From: Urechis unicinctus
Lineage: Eukaryota; Annelida; Polychaeta; Xenopneusta; Urechidae
Length of the DNA: 64,000 nucleotides
Direction: 5' to 3'
NCBI GenBank assembly: GCA_034190875.2
Contig: CM067351.1
Span: 3,025,510 to 3,089,509, forward strand
Positions 47,761 to 60,659 of the stretch are shown here, piece by piece. The position numbers and the translations under genes are program-made. Numbering within the stretch: position 1 is the stretch's first letter; every line of letters begins with the position of its first letter. The notes under the pieces are model-generated. The model was not told where the DNA came from and ran no database searches. It saw only the letters and a list, made by a program, of their open reading frames with translations.

Positions 47761-47924
47761 TAGATTTTGATATGGACAATGTTGCTGAAAAGACATTTAG
47801 GACTATGTTCAAAATCGGTGGTATGCACCCAACGCTGCAGTTTGTGCAAATCGCCCCGATATCAGTTTTTAAAAGGCAAATAAAAACGACTCTTGTCAAC
47901 GGCAAATGTTTAACTGTGACATGG
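47761..47924 (+). CDS. Candidate internal exon, unidentified
   Basis: Acceptor GTATCCTTTTTGCAACATAG and perfect donor CATGG before GTAAGTAA. One phase is open across all 164 bases: DFDMDNVAEKTFRTMFKIGG, then MHPTLQFVQIAPISVFKRQI and KTTLVNGKCLTVTW. It enters with two bases of a codon and leaves in phase 0. It does not resemble the exons at 33.8 or 44.7 kb. The phase out of 44,969 (two bases) does not fit its entry, so a direct join of the two is excluded. Confidence 0.45.
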
Positions 47925-49074
47925 GTAAGTAAAGATAAGATGCTTCATTTCAGCCGGATGTACTGTGGGTTTTCATGGATTTCAGCGCTGCGTTTATAAC
48001 ACATTATGCACTCGGAATATTATATTCACAAATGATTGGAACATTTGTTCGGAAACGATAATGTCTACTTTATTAATGTTGCATTGATACATCACTCATA
48101 AGGAGCACCCATAGAAGCATGTGCATCCATTAAATCATTAGTTATCGATTGCGTTGTACCACCGAATGTCTGCATAAATAACGCATCATTTTCTAGTTAT
48201 GCCATAACTGCAAACGGAAGATATTATTTCTGCCACATCTCTGCCAATATATTTGGCAAAGCTAATGCAAAGCCATTAAGTTTCTTTCTTGGGTGTGATA
48301 TAACGGGCATATAAATATCTACAAGCCTATTGCAGTTATAGAAGAGACCAACGTCGGCCAGGACATCGAATGTGTCCATATCAATGTCCATATCAATGGC
48401 CGCTATCACCTTCAATGGTAGAAAACTGCAGTATAAGCCAGTCAATGGGAAATAATAGAAATCAGCGAAATTCATGTATCCGTGTATATAAGCTATATAC
48501 CATTGCTGTAGGACCATAAAGTATATTGTGGCAACTAAGCTGTTTGATGTAAGTTTTAAAACAAGTTGCAACTTGCCATCCCATATATATTATACAAGTC
48601 TCAACTCGCACGTAGATAAATGAGCTATCAGACATACACCGCAATTTACAGCTCTATGGTACCAACTAGCGCTCCGAGGCATTTTTGCACTGCTTACAAA
48701 TAAAAATCCATTTCTTCGTTCGCAGATGTTAACATATGCTTGGCATTGCAAAGTTGCAAAATATATGAAAGCTACCTTATATGCAAATTATATTTATGGT
48801 TAGAAGTAATGCACAAGCTACAATAACTAACACTATTATCAATGGGGGGGCTATCTATCATCAGAATATCTCAATCTGTAATTTAGCTTCTACAGTTAAA
48901 CTAAATAACGTGTGAATGATAATAGGGCATATTCAACCAGACATAGCAAACTTGCTCAAAACGCTCCACACGCTTAAAATACGCAATATATTGATCATTA
49001 TAGGGTATATAATTTATGTCAAGCCTCATTTAACAAGTAAACACTGCAGAAAAGATTGTCAGGATAGAGGCCAT

Positions 49075-49350
49075 GTCAAAAGATATAATGTGTTAACGTA
49101 TCTAATGTAATGTCATACAATACAGGTCGAAAATGCACAGTTGGCTGGATGTTAAAATCAATTCATTATTATCGTTGATCTGTGAGTCGGCACGGTCTAG
49201 CCAATATAAGAAAAACAAAGTTTCTCTCCGCCCTGTTCAAGACTTGTTGGCAAAATTATCTCTGAGGTCAACTTTTCCATCAGTTGGCGTTTTACATTTA
49301 CGTCATATTCTCAAAAGTCGTCCGTCTGGCAATAGCACTCTATGTCAATG
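49075..49350. repeat. Diverged repeat shared with 39.9 kb
   Basis: Counterpart of 39,840-40,140. The sequence from 47,930 to 49,075 has no supported gene. Confidence 0.6.
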
Positions 49351-49507
49351 TTAAATTGGTTTGCTGTGGCATGAAAGAACGGACAAAAGTTTGGTTGTCA
49401 CTAGGGTGTGAATACGTAAAGCTTTCTATCTATGTCGAATTTCAATCGCCAGGTGGCATGTTGATAGATTGTCAACCATGGCACTAGCAGGAGGCAGCGA
49501 ATACCAG

Positions 49508-49508
<1 letters not shown>

Positions 49509-49542
<34 letters not shown>

Positions 49543-49564
49543 TATATAATATATATATATATAT

Positions 49565-49649
<85 letters not shown>

Positions 49650-49705
49650 TATATATATGCATATATTCATATACATATATGCATATATATATATATATAT
49701 ATAAA
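49509..49705. repeat. TA microsatellite with GATA and GCATA breaks
   Basis: Two TA blocks (49,509-49,658 and 49,680-49,702) joined by ATGCATATATTCATATACAT. Confidence 0.95.
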
Positions 49706-50084
49706 CATTTATATATATCGCTTATATGCTAAACATGATTTGAAATAGTGTATTACTCACAGCGTATGTTCGCGATATAAGCACAGCGAATCATGTTTAC
49801 CTATATGATGCATCTTATCGAACCGAACTTGAAGTGAAGGATAGCAAATCCACCCTGCCCCACGCTCCTGTACTGAAGCGGTTCTGCTGATACGTAGTTT
49901 CCATAAATCATAAGTGAGCTATATACACGTATCCTGAATGCTTTCAATTTATCCACAATAAATCACTCGTTAGAAGACATAGATAGTTGATATCTCAATA
50001 GTTATATATATTCATATCATCTGTACTATCGTCAACATACTGTGTAAGTAGAAACCATAAATAGCAACTCGTCTTAACTATGTT

Positions 50085-50185
50085 GTCCATAATCCAGCCT
50101 CGCCTATTGCTAGGTGACAACTCGATCCGTAGCTCAGGGGTACGCCTCTCTGAAAGAGCTTATCTACCTAATGATCTCTCATATT
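50085..50185 (+). repeat. Short dispersed repeat with tRNA-like A box
   Basis: GATCCGTAGCTCAGGGGTACG at about 50,131 contains the start of a tRNA (TAGCTCAG then GGTA). No B box or acceptor stem follows, so it is not a tRNA gene. With the partner at 30,870 it may be the head of a degraded tRNA-derived SINE. Confidence 0.4.
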
Positions 50186-50279
50186 TATATTAATATATAT
50201 ACATTTATATATATATTTATATATATATATATTTATTTATATATTAGTATATATATATATATATATTTGTATATATATG
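50186..50279. repeat. TA-rich microsatellite
   Basis: Imperfect TATATTTA/TATATA tract. The sequence from 50,280 to 51,420 has no supported gene. Confidence 0.9.
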
Positions 50280-51424
50280 ATAATGTGATTGACAACATGA
50301 GGCAATGTTGCAAATTTCTGTGTGCTGCGGGTTTTTGTTGTCAATTTGTTAATTTGTATTTTTTGGGTATATTCATGTTCTGTGTCATTTTTGGTAGTGC
50401 ATGTGTACAGTGTGGTGGATTAGTTTGTTTAGAGTGAAGAGTTGAATGTAGTAAAAGGCCAGTGAAGTGAGTGGTTTACGACACCATGTGGTTTTGAGCT
50501 GCAAGTTTGACAGTTGTCAGAGAGTGACAGAAAAACCTCAGAAATACCTGTTTATTGTCAAATGCAAATGTTCCCAGCGTGGTAAGGATATTTTAGAAGT
50601 GTCCGCTACTGAGAAATTTATTTCATTAACATCTGTGGTAGATTTACATTTGAGATTAATGTTCTAGTTCAGATACTTTCTCTGCGGTTCTAAATCAGTG
50701 TGCTGTTATCGTAGGGTCTGGCATTTATTTTTTGTACACCTCTGTTTATATCAAAGTACATGAGGACAGGGTTTGCTAGGAACCCATTCATTTGGTAAAT
50801 TTATTTGACTGTGTCTTCGTTATGTACTGTCTGGTAGTTTCACTCACTATGGCTTGGACCCATGACAGATATTGGACAGTTAAGTGACACATATCTTTGT
50901 ATTTTGTTTTCAGTTTAACCGCATGGTATGCGTGTTTAGCAGAAGGGAAATAAAAAAAACCAGAAACAACAACAACTGCCTAATGTTATTTTTGACATTG
51001 AGGGTTAATGTTGGAGATAACATATATATATATAATTATATTTCGAATGATATCATCATCCACAGGTGTTAATCGTATCCTTCTTTAGTATCATACAATG
51101 TAACAAAGATACATAACATTGCTTCATTTGATTTTTTTCGCTGCCTCGCTGTTTATTTTAGAGTTGAACCTGTGTGAAAGGTAAGCATTTGCTTACACGG
51201 TGCGGGGAAAGGCCGTGTTTACCTGCATGCTTGTAAAGACACTGTATTCTTAGCCTGACGTATCTCAACGATCATCCTAATGGTTTATTATGCGCCTTGT
51301 AAAGGTTATGTGTAGTTTGATAACAGTGGTCCAAACACCTAAGTATGAGCAGTGGAGGGTACACTAAGTGAGTCTCTTTGTGTTATGTGTGTGACAAAAC
51401 CTATACAAGCAGTTATCATCAGAG

Positions 51425-54165
51425 TGGGCCATTCATGGCGAAATGACGGGAGAACGAGGCGCACGATAGGACAAAACAGCCAGTTATGTCTGGAACATTA
51501 TTGACAACCGCATGGTATGTGGCACCTACCTTGACTGTGCGTCGCATCTCATTATGACTCACCTGTACGCCAATACCGGCCTAGTTGGGCATACTATCCA
51601 TAATCATTCGGCCTGTCATAGATGACAATGTTAATATTGGCCACTGTCAGAATGGCACACATATATGTTCGACCAACGATACTAACGCAGAGACGTAGGA
51701 AAATTCCAATGTACATCAAAGCCAGTTAGAACGCATTTAAGGAAGACCCTACAAATTTGCCGCCACCTTGGAGGAAATGTGTTAATCCATCAAATACACA
51801 GCAAATGACACGTGGACTTGCTTTAATGCCGAAATACAGAAAGGTATCCAGAAACATGTTCCACTTAAGACCACCAAAAAGAAGAACGGACACCCTTGGA
51901 TTGGAAGAGAGCTATAGCAGTTATTTCGACGCCAGACTCGCCTTTACAAGAAAATGAAAAAGTCTGGAGACCAAAGAATCATGGATGAGCATAAGGCTTA
52001 AAAGAGAGAGACCCAAAGAAGACAAAGACAAGCATACTGGTCTTATATAGAACAGATTGTAACACCAAAAGACGATGACAGGTTTAGATCCGGATCGAAA
52101 AGGTTATGGACTTCAAACATAAAAGAAAGACAAAAGTCGAAATATCATCGCTAAAGCACGAGGGAAAACTCTACGGATAAAGCGAACATACTCAACGACC
52201 AATTTAAGTCGGTTTTCTCAAAAAAGGACACCATCTCCAAGGAAGAGTTTGATGCATCTGGTATCATGGGCTCCATTCACCCTGGTCCAGTTCTGGAAGA
52301 CATCAACATCACTGGCATCGACAAGCTACCAAGTAACCTGAACATACATAAGTCTCCAGGACCAGGCAGTATCTCAACCAGAATACTGAAGGATCTCCAT
52401 GGAGCCATTGCCCCCCTGCTCCACCTTATGTTCAAGAAATCACTTGCCACAGGAGTAGTACCAGATGATTGGAGACCAGCCAACATCACCCCTGCCTACA
52501 AGAAAGGCCAGAAATATGTAGCTGCAAGCTATCGTCCGATCTCACTTACCTCTGTGTGCAGTAAGATAATGGAGCACATCGTCACCACCAGCATCATGAC
52601 CCATGGAGAACATAACAACATCCTCTACTACCTTCAACACGGCTTTCTAAAAGGTAGATCCTGTGAAACCCAGTTAATAGAGTTTGTGGGAGACCTGACC
52701 TCCAACCTTCAAGATTGCCAGCAAACAGACATATTAATAATGGACTTTGCAAAGGCGTTTGATAAGGTTAACCACAGCCTGCTGACCCACAAACTTTACA
52801 GCTACGGTATTCGAGGAAAAGTCAACACCTGGATTACGAATTGGCTCAGTGACAGAACCCAAGTAGTAGTTGTGGAAGGGGAGTCATTGAGTAAAGGCAG
52901 TGTTGAATCTGGAGTGCCACAGGGCTCAGTACTCGGGCCAAGTCTATTCCTATATTACATCAGCGACATCCATAAAAAAAACCTACACTCAACCATTGGA
53001 CTTTTGCAGACGACATCATTGTTTATCTTACCATCACATCAGCCGCTAGTGTAAACACCCTTCAAGAAGACTTGAACAAACTTGCCATCTGGGAAAGAAA
53101 CTGGAGCATGCAGTTTCATCCGGACAAATGCAACGTCCTTAGAGTCACCAACAAAAGGCAGCCTATCAAGACAACATACACCATTCACGGACATCAGCTT
53201 GAAGAGTTAAAAGATGCCAAGTACCTTGGAGTGACTATCACCCTGAAATGGGAAGTCCATATAAACAACATTGTGGAGAAAGGCAACAGGGCACTGGGCT
53301 TCCTACGAAGATTCTTATATTGGCAACCAACATCAAGGAAATGGCGTGCTACTCCATTGTTAGACCGTTGTTAGAGTATGCAAGCAATGTATGGGATCCT
53401 GCATCCATCGTGCAAATTAACAAACTCGAAATGGTACAACGTCGAGCCGCGAGATACGTCACAAACCAAAGGCGAAACACCTCAAGTGTAACAGACATGA
53501 TCCAAAAGCCAGGTTGGAAATCATTACAACAGAGAAGGTAGGGAGCCAGGCTGGTAATGATGTTCAAGATTGACCTAGAACTGGTAGCCATCAGGAAAGA
53601 TATGTTATTACCACCAAGGAGGATAGGTCGAACAACACACAGCCGATCGCTCCAACTAATCACCAGTCGCATTGACACAGGGAAGCCATCTTTCTTTCCA
53701 AACACCGTGCTCAATTGGAATGCCTTGCCTCCTGATGTAGTGGAAGAGGAGACACTCAATGGCTTTATAGGCCACGCCTCTTAAAAATTCAATGAACTTT
53801 TATCTATTTTTTAATTTTTAACCTGTCCTCACGTGTAGTGCACTCCAAAACTTTGCAGTATCTTCAACCAGTTGAAGGAGGCAAATACAAGGAAGAAGAA
53901 GAAGAGGTCGCCGGATATACGGCACAAGAAAAGTGAGAACAAAACTACTTACTCTGTATTTGTAGCCAGTGCTGGTCAATGTATGGTAACAGAGCGTGCA
54001 GTAATGAATAACGCGCCATATGATGACAATACAGCGCTATGAATTATGTTTGAGTGTATGACCACTAGAACCCAAGGCGCATTCATTGGCGCTCCGGTGT
54101 ACATTGCAAGAGCCATCCTGTGTACTGGTGCGCATTGAAACGTCTCACACAGGTAATATCACTTA
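51425..54165. repeat. Repeat family A, copy split by a LINE
   Basis: 51,425-51,690 matches 4,690-4,935, and 53,906-54,165 resumes at the 5,014 position of copy 1 and runs to about 5,440. The LINE at about 51,690-53,905 sits in the gap. About 80 bases of the host repeat are missing at the junction, so the insertion involved a deletion or the 5' edge is not exact. Confidence 0.8.
51690..53905 (+). mobile_element. 5'-truncated CR1/jockey-type LINE, reverse transcriptase
   Basis: The linker before RT (KKNGHPWIGRE near 51,893) is followed by SPGPGSISTRILKDL, YRPISLTSVCSKIMEHIV, DILIMDFAKAFDKVNHSLL, GVPQGSVLGPSLF and the FADD catalytic box near 52,995. Then come HPDKCNVLRV, AKYLGVTI and a C-terminal part to about 53,780. 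The endonuclease is absent, as usual for 5' truncation. The tail ends AAGGAAGAAGAAGAAGAGG. The frame changes near 52,993 (one base short just before the FADD box), near 53,330 and near 53,540, with further breaks in the linker. It is a dead copy, but similar enough to a working one to be of middle age. Confidence 0.9.
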
Positions 54166-54166
54166 C

Positions 54167-54227
54167 CATATATTCCTGTGAACACCACAGATGTAAAAGT
54201 ATTGCCTTGATGAACGATGTAGGGATA
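54167..54227 (-). CDS. Weak candidate exon
   Basis: ATACGATCACAG acceptor and TATATG before GTAAGTGA donor enclose 61 bases open in one phase: YPYIVHQGNTFTSVVFTGIY. The pyrimidine tract is poor. No neighbouring exon was found. Confidence 0.25.
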
Positions 54228-54535
54228 CTGTGATCGTATATGGCAATATGAAAACCTTTCAGGTACTTCAAAGAGAATTATACTCGATCTTCTGCGCAGG
54301 CAAGGATTCGCCTCTGCACAACACAGATCGCTTTGGGGCCAATTCGGGCCATTACGCGAGAAATATTGAAACGAATTATCAACTCTTAAGTGTTACAAAA
54401 TATTTTCTACTGTGTTCGATTAGAAGAATAATATACATTTTGTTATGGAAAACTTTTCAGTAGGTGCAAAATGAGGCATTTATCGGAAAGAAAGTAGTTC
54501 CGCGGACGTCTCATGGCCGTCACGCGTTTCTAAAA

Positions 54536-54787
54536 ATGGCGGCAGTCAATTGTAAAAACGAATTTGTTATCGAAAATCGACTGATAAAAGCAATAAAAAG
54601 TTACAAGCCGGGATTGGAAATGACAGACAAGCAGCGAGGATGTTTGGAGAAGTTGTTCTTGGGAAACGACGTTGTTGCTAATCTACCAAAGGGGTATGGG
54701 AAAGGCCTGATATACCATTTGCTCCTAGATTTGCTGCTCCCTCCCCCATCCCCGGATGGGAGTTCACATGTTTTATGGAAAAAATAA
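54536..54787 (+). CDS. RecQ-like helicase N-terminal exon or fragment
   Basis: The ATG lies in AAAAATGGCGGCAG, a good start context. The reading MAAVNCKNEFVIENRLIKAI is followed by MTDKQRGCLEKLFLGNDVVA and NLPKGYGKGLIYHLLLDLL. This matches the opening of a RecQ-family ATP-dependent helicase, where the usual form is LPTGxGKSLIYQLLP. Here the Walker A has PKGYGKGL, with Lys for Thr and Gly for the nucleotide-contacting Ser/Thr, so ATP use is doubtful. The frame stops after SSHVLWKK, short of motif Ia, and no donor is evident. It is either exon 1 of a diverged gene or a retained fragment. AANATGGCGGC also matches the YY1 motif that often sits at animal start sites. Confidence 0.55.
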   Translation: MAAVNCKNEFVIENRLIKAIKSYKPGLEMTDKQRGCLEKLFLGNDVVANLPKGYGKGLIYHLLLDLLLPPPSPDGSSHVLWKK

Positions 54788-55138
54788 AAAGACACACAAT
54801 CAAAAAAACTTGGACTGCTAATGTTAGAATAAGATTTGCCAAAATTTAATACTTGTGACTGCAGGGCCTTGGTTATATAACCTAAATTACTGCAGTGTAT
54901 AAAGTTATTAATCAAATACATCAAAATGCTGCCTTTGTGGACAGTAAACACAGCTTTATTTCCCACAGAAGGGCTTACTTCCGAGCTTCCCCGATAAGCT
55001 CCATTCATGTTGACCATTGATGTTTGTTTATGTTTGACGCGCGCTGCTTGTTATCGCCCGGTCAGAGGTTAAAACCGGGTCAAATCGCATGCGCTCCGTT
55101 AACTATTGCAGAGATGTTATGTAAGCATAGCGTGAAAC

Positions 55139-55183
55139 ATGTCTGCCATGGAGAGTGAATTATACTGCGTGGCGTCCATGCTG
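55139..55183 (+). CDS. Candidate first exon, unidentified
   Basis: ATG in AAACATG is followed by MSAMESELYCVASML and then a perfect donor GTAAGTAT in phase 0. The 200 bases upstream are richer in GC and CG (GACGCGCGCTGCTTG, CGCATGCGCTCCG) than the surroundings, as at an animal promoter. No second exon was recognised downstream, where TA tracts begin. Confidence 0.3.
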
Positions 55184-55589
55184 GTAAGTATACAGGGGAC
55201 GTGCGGCTGAGAAAGCCATGCCTGTCTTGCGTTTGGCGGTATTTGTGATGAGTGTTGTCTCAAATATTCACTAGTGGTTCTGGTGAAATATGTTATTCAT
55301 TTGGAGGGGGCTCTCTCTTTTCTTGTTTGAATAGTCTCATAACATCAAGCGGCAACTAACGATACGATGCAGATATAAAAATCCCCGAAACGATCTATAC
55401 CAGACGCATAGCTTTAGACGGTACGTCATCTAAACGTGAGACAACACCAATATGAAAATATAATTCAAATGACCACAGCATTATTACGCGGACAGTATGA
55501 AGTCACATCGTGTTTCGGGGACAATCCTGATCTTGCCGACCAATATGTATACCAAGGTGATAGTTTACAGCTATTTATGACGAGAATAT

Positions 55590-56062
<473 letters not shown>

Positions 56063-56589
56063 GCAACGATATCAAAACACGTCGGGTCACAGTCGACTAG
56101 GCGGTATTGGTCTGTCCTCTGCTAGGCCCATATATATGTGGGCTGGAGAAACATCAAGTCGTGGGCTTGGCTTTTATGGACAAAGTTTAACAGTTCAGAA
56201 GGGCTTTAAAAAGGGATTCCGCTCTCACCAATGGTACTAAACGCTCTCAGCTAACGCTTCCATGTGGCAAAAGATGCACATGTAGCGAAGACCCTGGGTG
56301 AAGCGAGTGGTTTATTTGAATGGTTCTTTGTACGTATATTTTACTACTCTTGTGTCGTTTGAGGTAATTGGAAGACTCTTTTCTCACGCTACAAGGTGAC
56401 AAGCGCAAATGAAATAGACAGATATGACGTTTTATCATACCCTTATAAACGGTCCTCTGATTTCATTAATACCATGACTGAAGCACTGTGATGTCAATAT
56501 TGTCCGGCCCCAAACGAGCCGCAAGTAATAATGCGGTCACGAGGACAGCCTACGTCAGAGCTAGGAATATATGGAGGAACATATATATT

Positions 56590-56744
56590 ACCTACATATA
56601 AAGAGTAGAGATATATATAGATATAGAGATAGAGAGAGAGAGATATATAGAGAAGAGATATAGATATATCATAGAGAGAGAGAGATATATATATAGATAT
56701 ATCTAGATATATATATATAGGATATATAGATATATATATATATA

Positions 56745-56800
<56 letters not shown>
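56590..56800. repeat. GA/TA compound microsatellite
   Basis: GAGA and TAGA units grade into pure TA. The sequence at 56,060-56,590 and 56,800-57,090 has no supported gene. Confidence 0.95.
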
Positions 56801-56804
<4 letters not shown>

Positions 56805-57094
56805 GTTCCACCACATATGTCGTTACCTTATGACGTTAAGTCTCGCCGGGTGTCAGCTGGGTTATGATGTAATTCTCCTCTCTTAAAACAAAGAACAAGC
56901 ATGGAGTATTGGCAACTACGCCTCTGTAAGCTTACTATGGCTGACCAACAATGCGTTCGCTGCGCTATCAGTTTTGCTTCGAGTTTTCCGTCAAGCTAGC
57001 TTGATGGAATACCAAGCAGATGTAAGCGTCTGTTGAATTGAAACCTCTCCAGTGTACCCGATACTACCGAATCAAGCTGTGTCTATTGGGCCAC

Positions 57095-57425
57095 AATCTG
57101 TGCAGGGAAATAACGTAAGACTGACACATCATTGGCCATGCGTAAAAACGAGCGCTGGACTATTTCCGCTTATTAGGAGTGTTCAGCGATGATATCGAAA
57201 ATGGAACCCCTCCCTACACAAATACTTCAGGGCCGACGGTAATTGCGAAGAAACGGCTCTCCGCGTCGTGCCTTCGCGTTTACCTCAGAACAACAGGGAA
57301 GTGATCTTTGCTCTTCGTAAAAACAAACAATCAAAGAGACACCGCGTTCGAAGTTTGCACCAGCGCTAAGGCGCATATCAATGTGTGTATTTGCGCGACT
57401 GGTTGCTCGCATACAAACCAACATG
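57095..57425. repeat. 320-bp repeat, copy 1
   Basis: Nearly identical in order to 61,000-61,313: GGGAAATAACGTAAGA, CTATTTCCGCTTATTAGGAG, AATGGAACCCCTCC, TCAAAGAGACACC and GCGACTGGTTGCTCGCATAC. It runs directly into a CA then TA tract. Confidence 0.9.
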
Positions 57426-57437
57426 AGTGGTTCACAC

Positions 57438-57910
<473 letters not shown>

Positions 57911-57938
57911 ACTTTTTTTTTATGCTCAAAAGATATGT

Positions 57939-59960
57939 TACTAGTGGGTAATTAACAATCCCCGTTACGCTTCGTATTTCTCACTCATTTATGTTATAGG
58001 CGTTATGACGTGATCGTAGCCCAGTTATGGGCCGACTCAATCGCAGACAAAAAGCAATAGCAGTAAATTGGCCGGACATTTGCGGTCATACGGCATTACA
58101 CTTATTCAAGAAATGTTCGCCTACAGTAGCCCAAAAGTGGGTTCACCATCACAATGGATAGCGTCCGCCCATGCGCCGAATATCTTAAGGGACTTTCCAG
58201 AACCCCCGAGCAAAACGGACGCCCGTTCATGGGTGTGACTGGTCCACCATGTCTGTACGCGTTCAGCATGGCTGAACACATATTTCCATTCCGCCAACCG
58301 CTCAGGCCATGCCAGGCCAGACCAGGCTAGGATTCAGGCCGTGGAACTCAACGCGGACTCAAGCAAAACTCGCTGTGCTTGATTTCCTCCAAGCCGTCAC
58401 ATGGGACAATGTCCTGAGGCATCTGCAAGTGTCCCCGACCTCCATGCCCCCACAGAACTCATTGAACACGGCAAACCCCACTTCACATGATGATATGCCT
58501 GACACGCTTCGCGTTTACCACCTATTCCGGAACGAACTGTCCACATCAGATCTACAGAGACCGGGTCATTGTCCCCATGTCACTCAGGCGGCACACCTGG
58601 GCGTCTCCATGATGACTGCACGCACTGAGGCATGTTTTCTGGCCGGACATAACTGCAGATTTATAAGCGGCCCTGAATGATTTTGAACACTGCTAGTGCA
58701 TGGCGCCCTGTAAACCGAGCGCACCGACCACTCCGCCAATCAGGCCTGTGTACCCTTTCCAGGCGAAGTGCGCCTGTTACTTTACTTACAAGGGCGCCCA
58801 CTATCTCGCTACTGAAACTTGCCCATCGTCTCCAAGTCCGCTGGAAGGGCTAAGGGATTGGTGATCAATCTTTGCCGTACATTTGTTACCTGTGGGACAC
58901 CTGAGGAACTTACGTCGGATGGCGGCTCGTAATTCATAGCCACGACACGCTACCGTTTCTCCGTGATTGGGGCGCCCACCATCGCCTCTCATCGGCGGCC
59001 TTCCCCCGCAGCAACTGCAGGGCGGAGTTCGGAATAAAGACTGAGGAGCACCTTATATCGGATAATACTGGACTGGACGGCGATCTGGACACTGATGCTG
59101 CCTAACGCACAATCCTGTATTTCAGAAACGCACCAGACCGGGTCACCAATGTGCGTATTCGGTCGACCCATCCGTGACTTTGTCCCCGTGCTGCCGAGGA
59201 AATACCGACCTCACGTCACATGGACTGAGATGTGACGGCCAGAGAAGAGGCGCTGCGTAAACATCCCCATGGCAGACACCTGGTCAGAGCACAGTTGCCG
59301 ACTGCCTCCACTACGCGTGGGAGACCACGTTCAGGTCCTAAACCAGACGCCCCCCCCCCCTCTAAACCAAATGGGACAGGACTGGAACCGTTATCGAGGT
59401 CCGCAATTTCGACTAGTATTTCATAAATATCGATGACTCAGGACGAGTAACCCTACGCAACCGGACATTCTTGAGGAAATTCGTACTGGTAAGCCACGTA
59501 GAACATCATCGCACCATCCTCGAGGTACTCCTGCAACGGGTCGTCATTAGGCCTCCAACAATGCTAGCATGACCGGCTGCGGGACCGGCCAACCCCATGG
59601 CCACATGGCTAGCGGCACCACCAGTGCCATCCTGATTGGCTCCTGTCCACCACGTACCGGAAACATCTGTTACCCCACCGATGGCCACAAAGGCACCCGT
59701 CCAGGCCAAAATCACAGCCACAAACCTCCAACCCGCTGCCTGTGACATCCTCATCGGCTTGTCCCCAAGCCACAAACAGACCACCCAAATGGCACGCAGA
59801 CTAATATATGTGATAACCAGACTTTATTTCCATCACATTTCTGATTTTTTACTAGTTTGTTACACTCTTTAAAGACTTGCGAGGAGATATAGAATAATGA
59901 ACGATCCCCGTTGCGTTTCACATTTCTCATTTATGTACGCATGCGCGACCGGAACAGGAT
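57939..59960 (+). mobile_element. Ty3-type retroelement fossil, pol C-terminus and integrase
   Basis: From about 58,300: the linker with YRDRVIVPMSLRR and AAHLGVSMMTARTEA, then integrase landmarks TCGTPEELTSDGG, VIGAPTIASH, MCVFGRPIRDFVPVLP and the C-terminal block LPPLRVGDHVQV near 59,310. TACTAGT with CGATCCCCGTT-type sequence flanks it on both sides (57,939-58,012 and 59,850-59,955), which could be remnants of terminal repeats. Gag and most of RT are absent. It is an old, broken copy, separate from the 24.8-28.4 kb one. Confidence 0.75.
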
Positions 59961-60655
59961 GTTGCACATCAAAACACATCACGTTAAGCTTGATTGTATA
60001 TTGTTGGTCACGCATTAGATAAGTGATTGGACATTTAGATTTCTTTCTTGTCTAGTTATTCAGAAGTGATGCGGATGTTTACTTTGTAGGATAACAAAAT
60101 AATTAAAAGATATGTGTCACTGCTTTACTAGAAAAAAACCTATAAGGATAAAAAAAATCATCTTCTCGGAGCATTCTATAAAAAAAAACGGTATTTGGAG
60201 GATAATCGGTATTAATACGCTTCATTATAGTGCTACTCAGCTGCTGGTATCGCTTCATAAAGTTATCTAATTTGCAATAAGAACCAATCAAGGTTCTTTA
60301 TAACCAGTATATTTGGGTTTGGGGCAACATCATGGGTGAGTGTAGCCGTGCACGACGTCTTATTGACATATATTTATATTACCGTCGTGCGCGGCTAGGG
60401 TGGGTGCAGAACATTATACCACGCATGTGCATGGCAGAAAGTTTTTTTATTTATCATAATGTATCATTGGAAGGTTTGGAGAAGTTAATTTATTGACCTT
60501 GTTTTCAATGTTCAAGAGACATAATAACGATCAAGTCAGAACCATATCCTTCTATTATTGTCATTTCTAAAATCTGGCTTGATTAGCTCTTGTAATTATC
60601 ATTGTGATAATCATGCGATAAACCCCTGGGGACGAGCCCAGCGCGCGGGGGGGTG
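59960..60655. other. No supported gene
   Basis: Unassigned AT-rich sequence. CCGTGCACGACG near 60,346 and CGTCGTGCGCGG near 60,383 are partly self-complementary across a 27-base loop. Confidence 0.45.
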
Positions 60656-60659
60656 GGGG

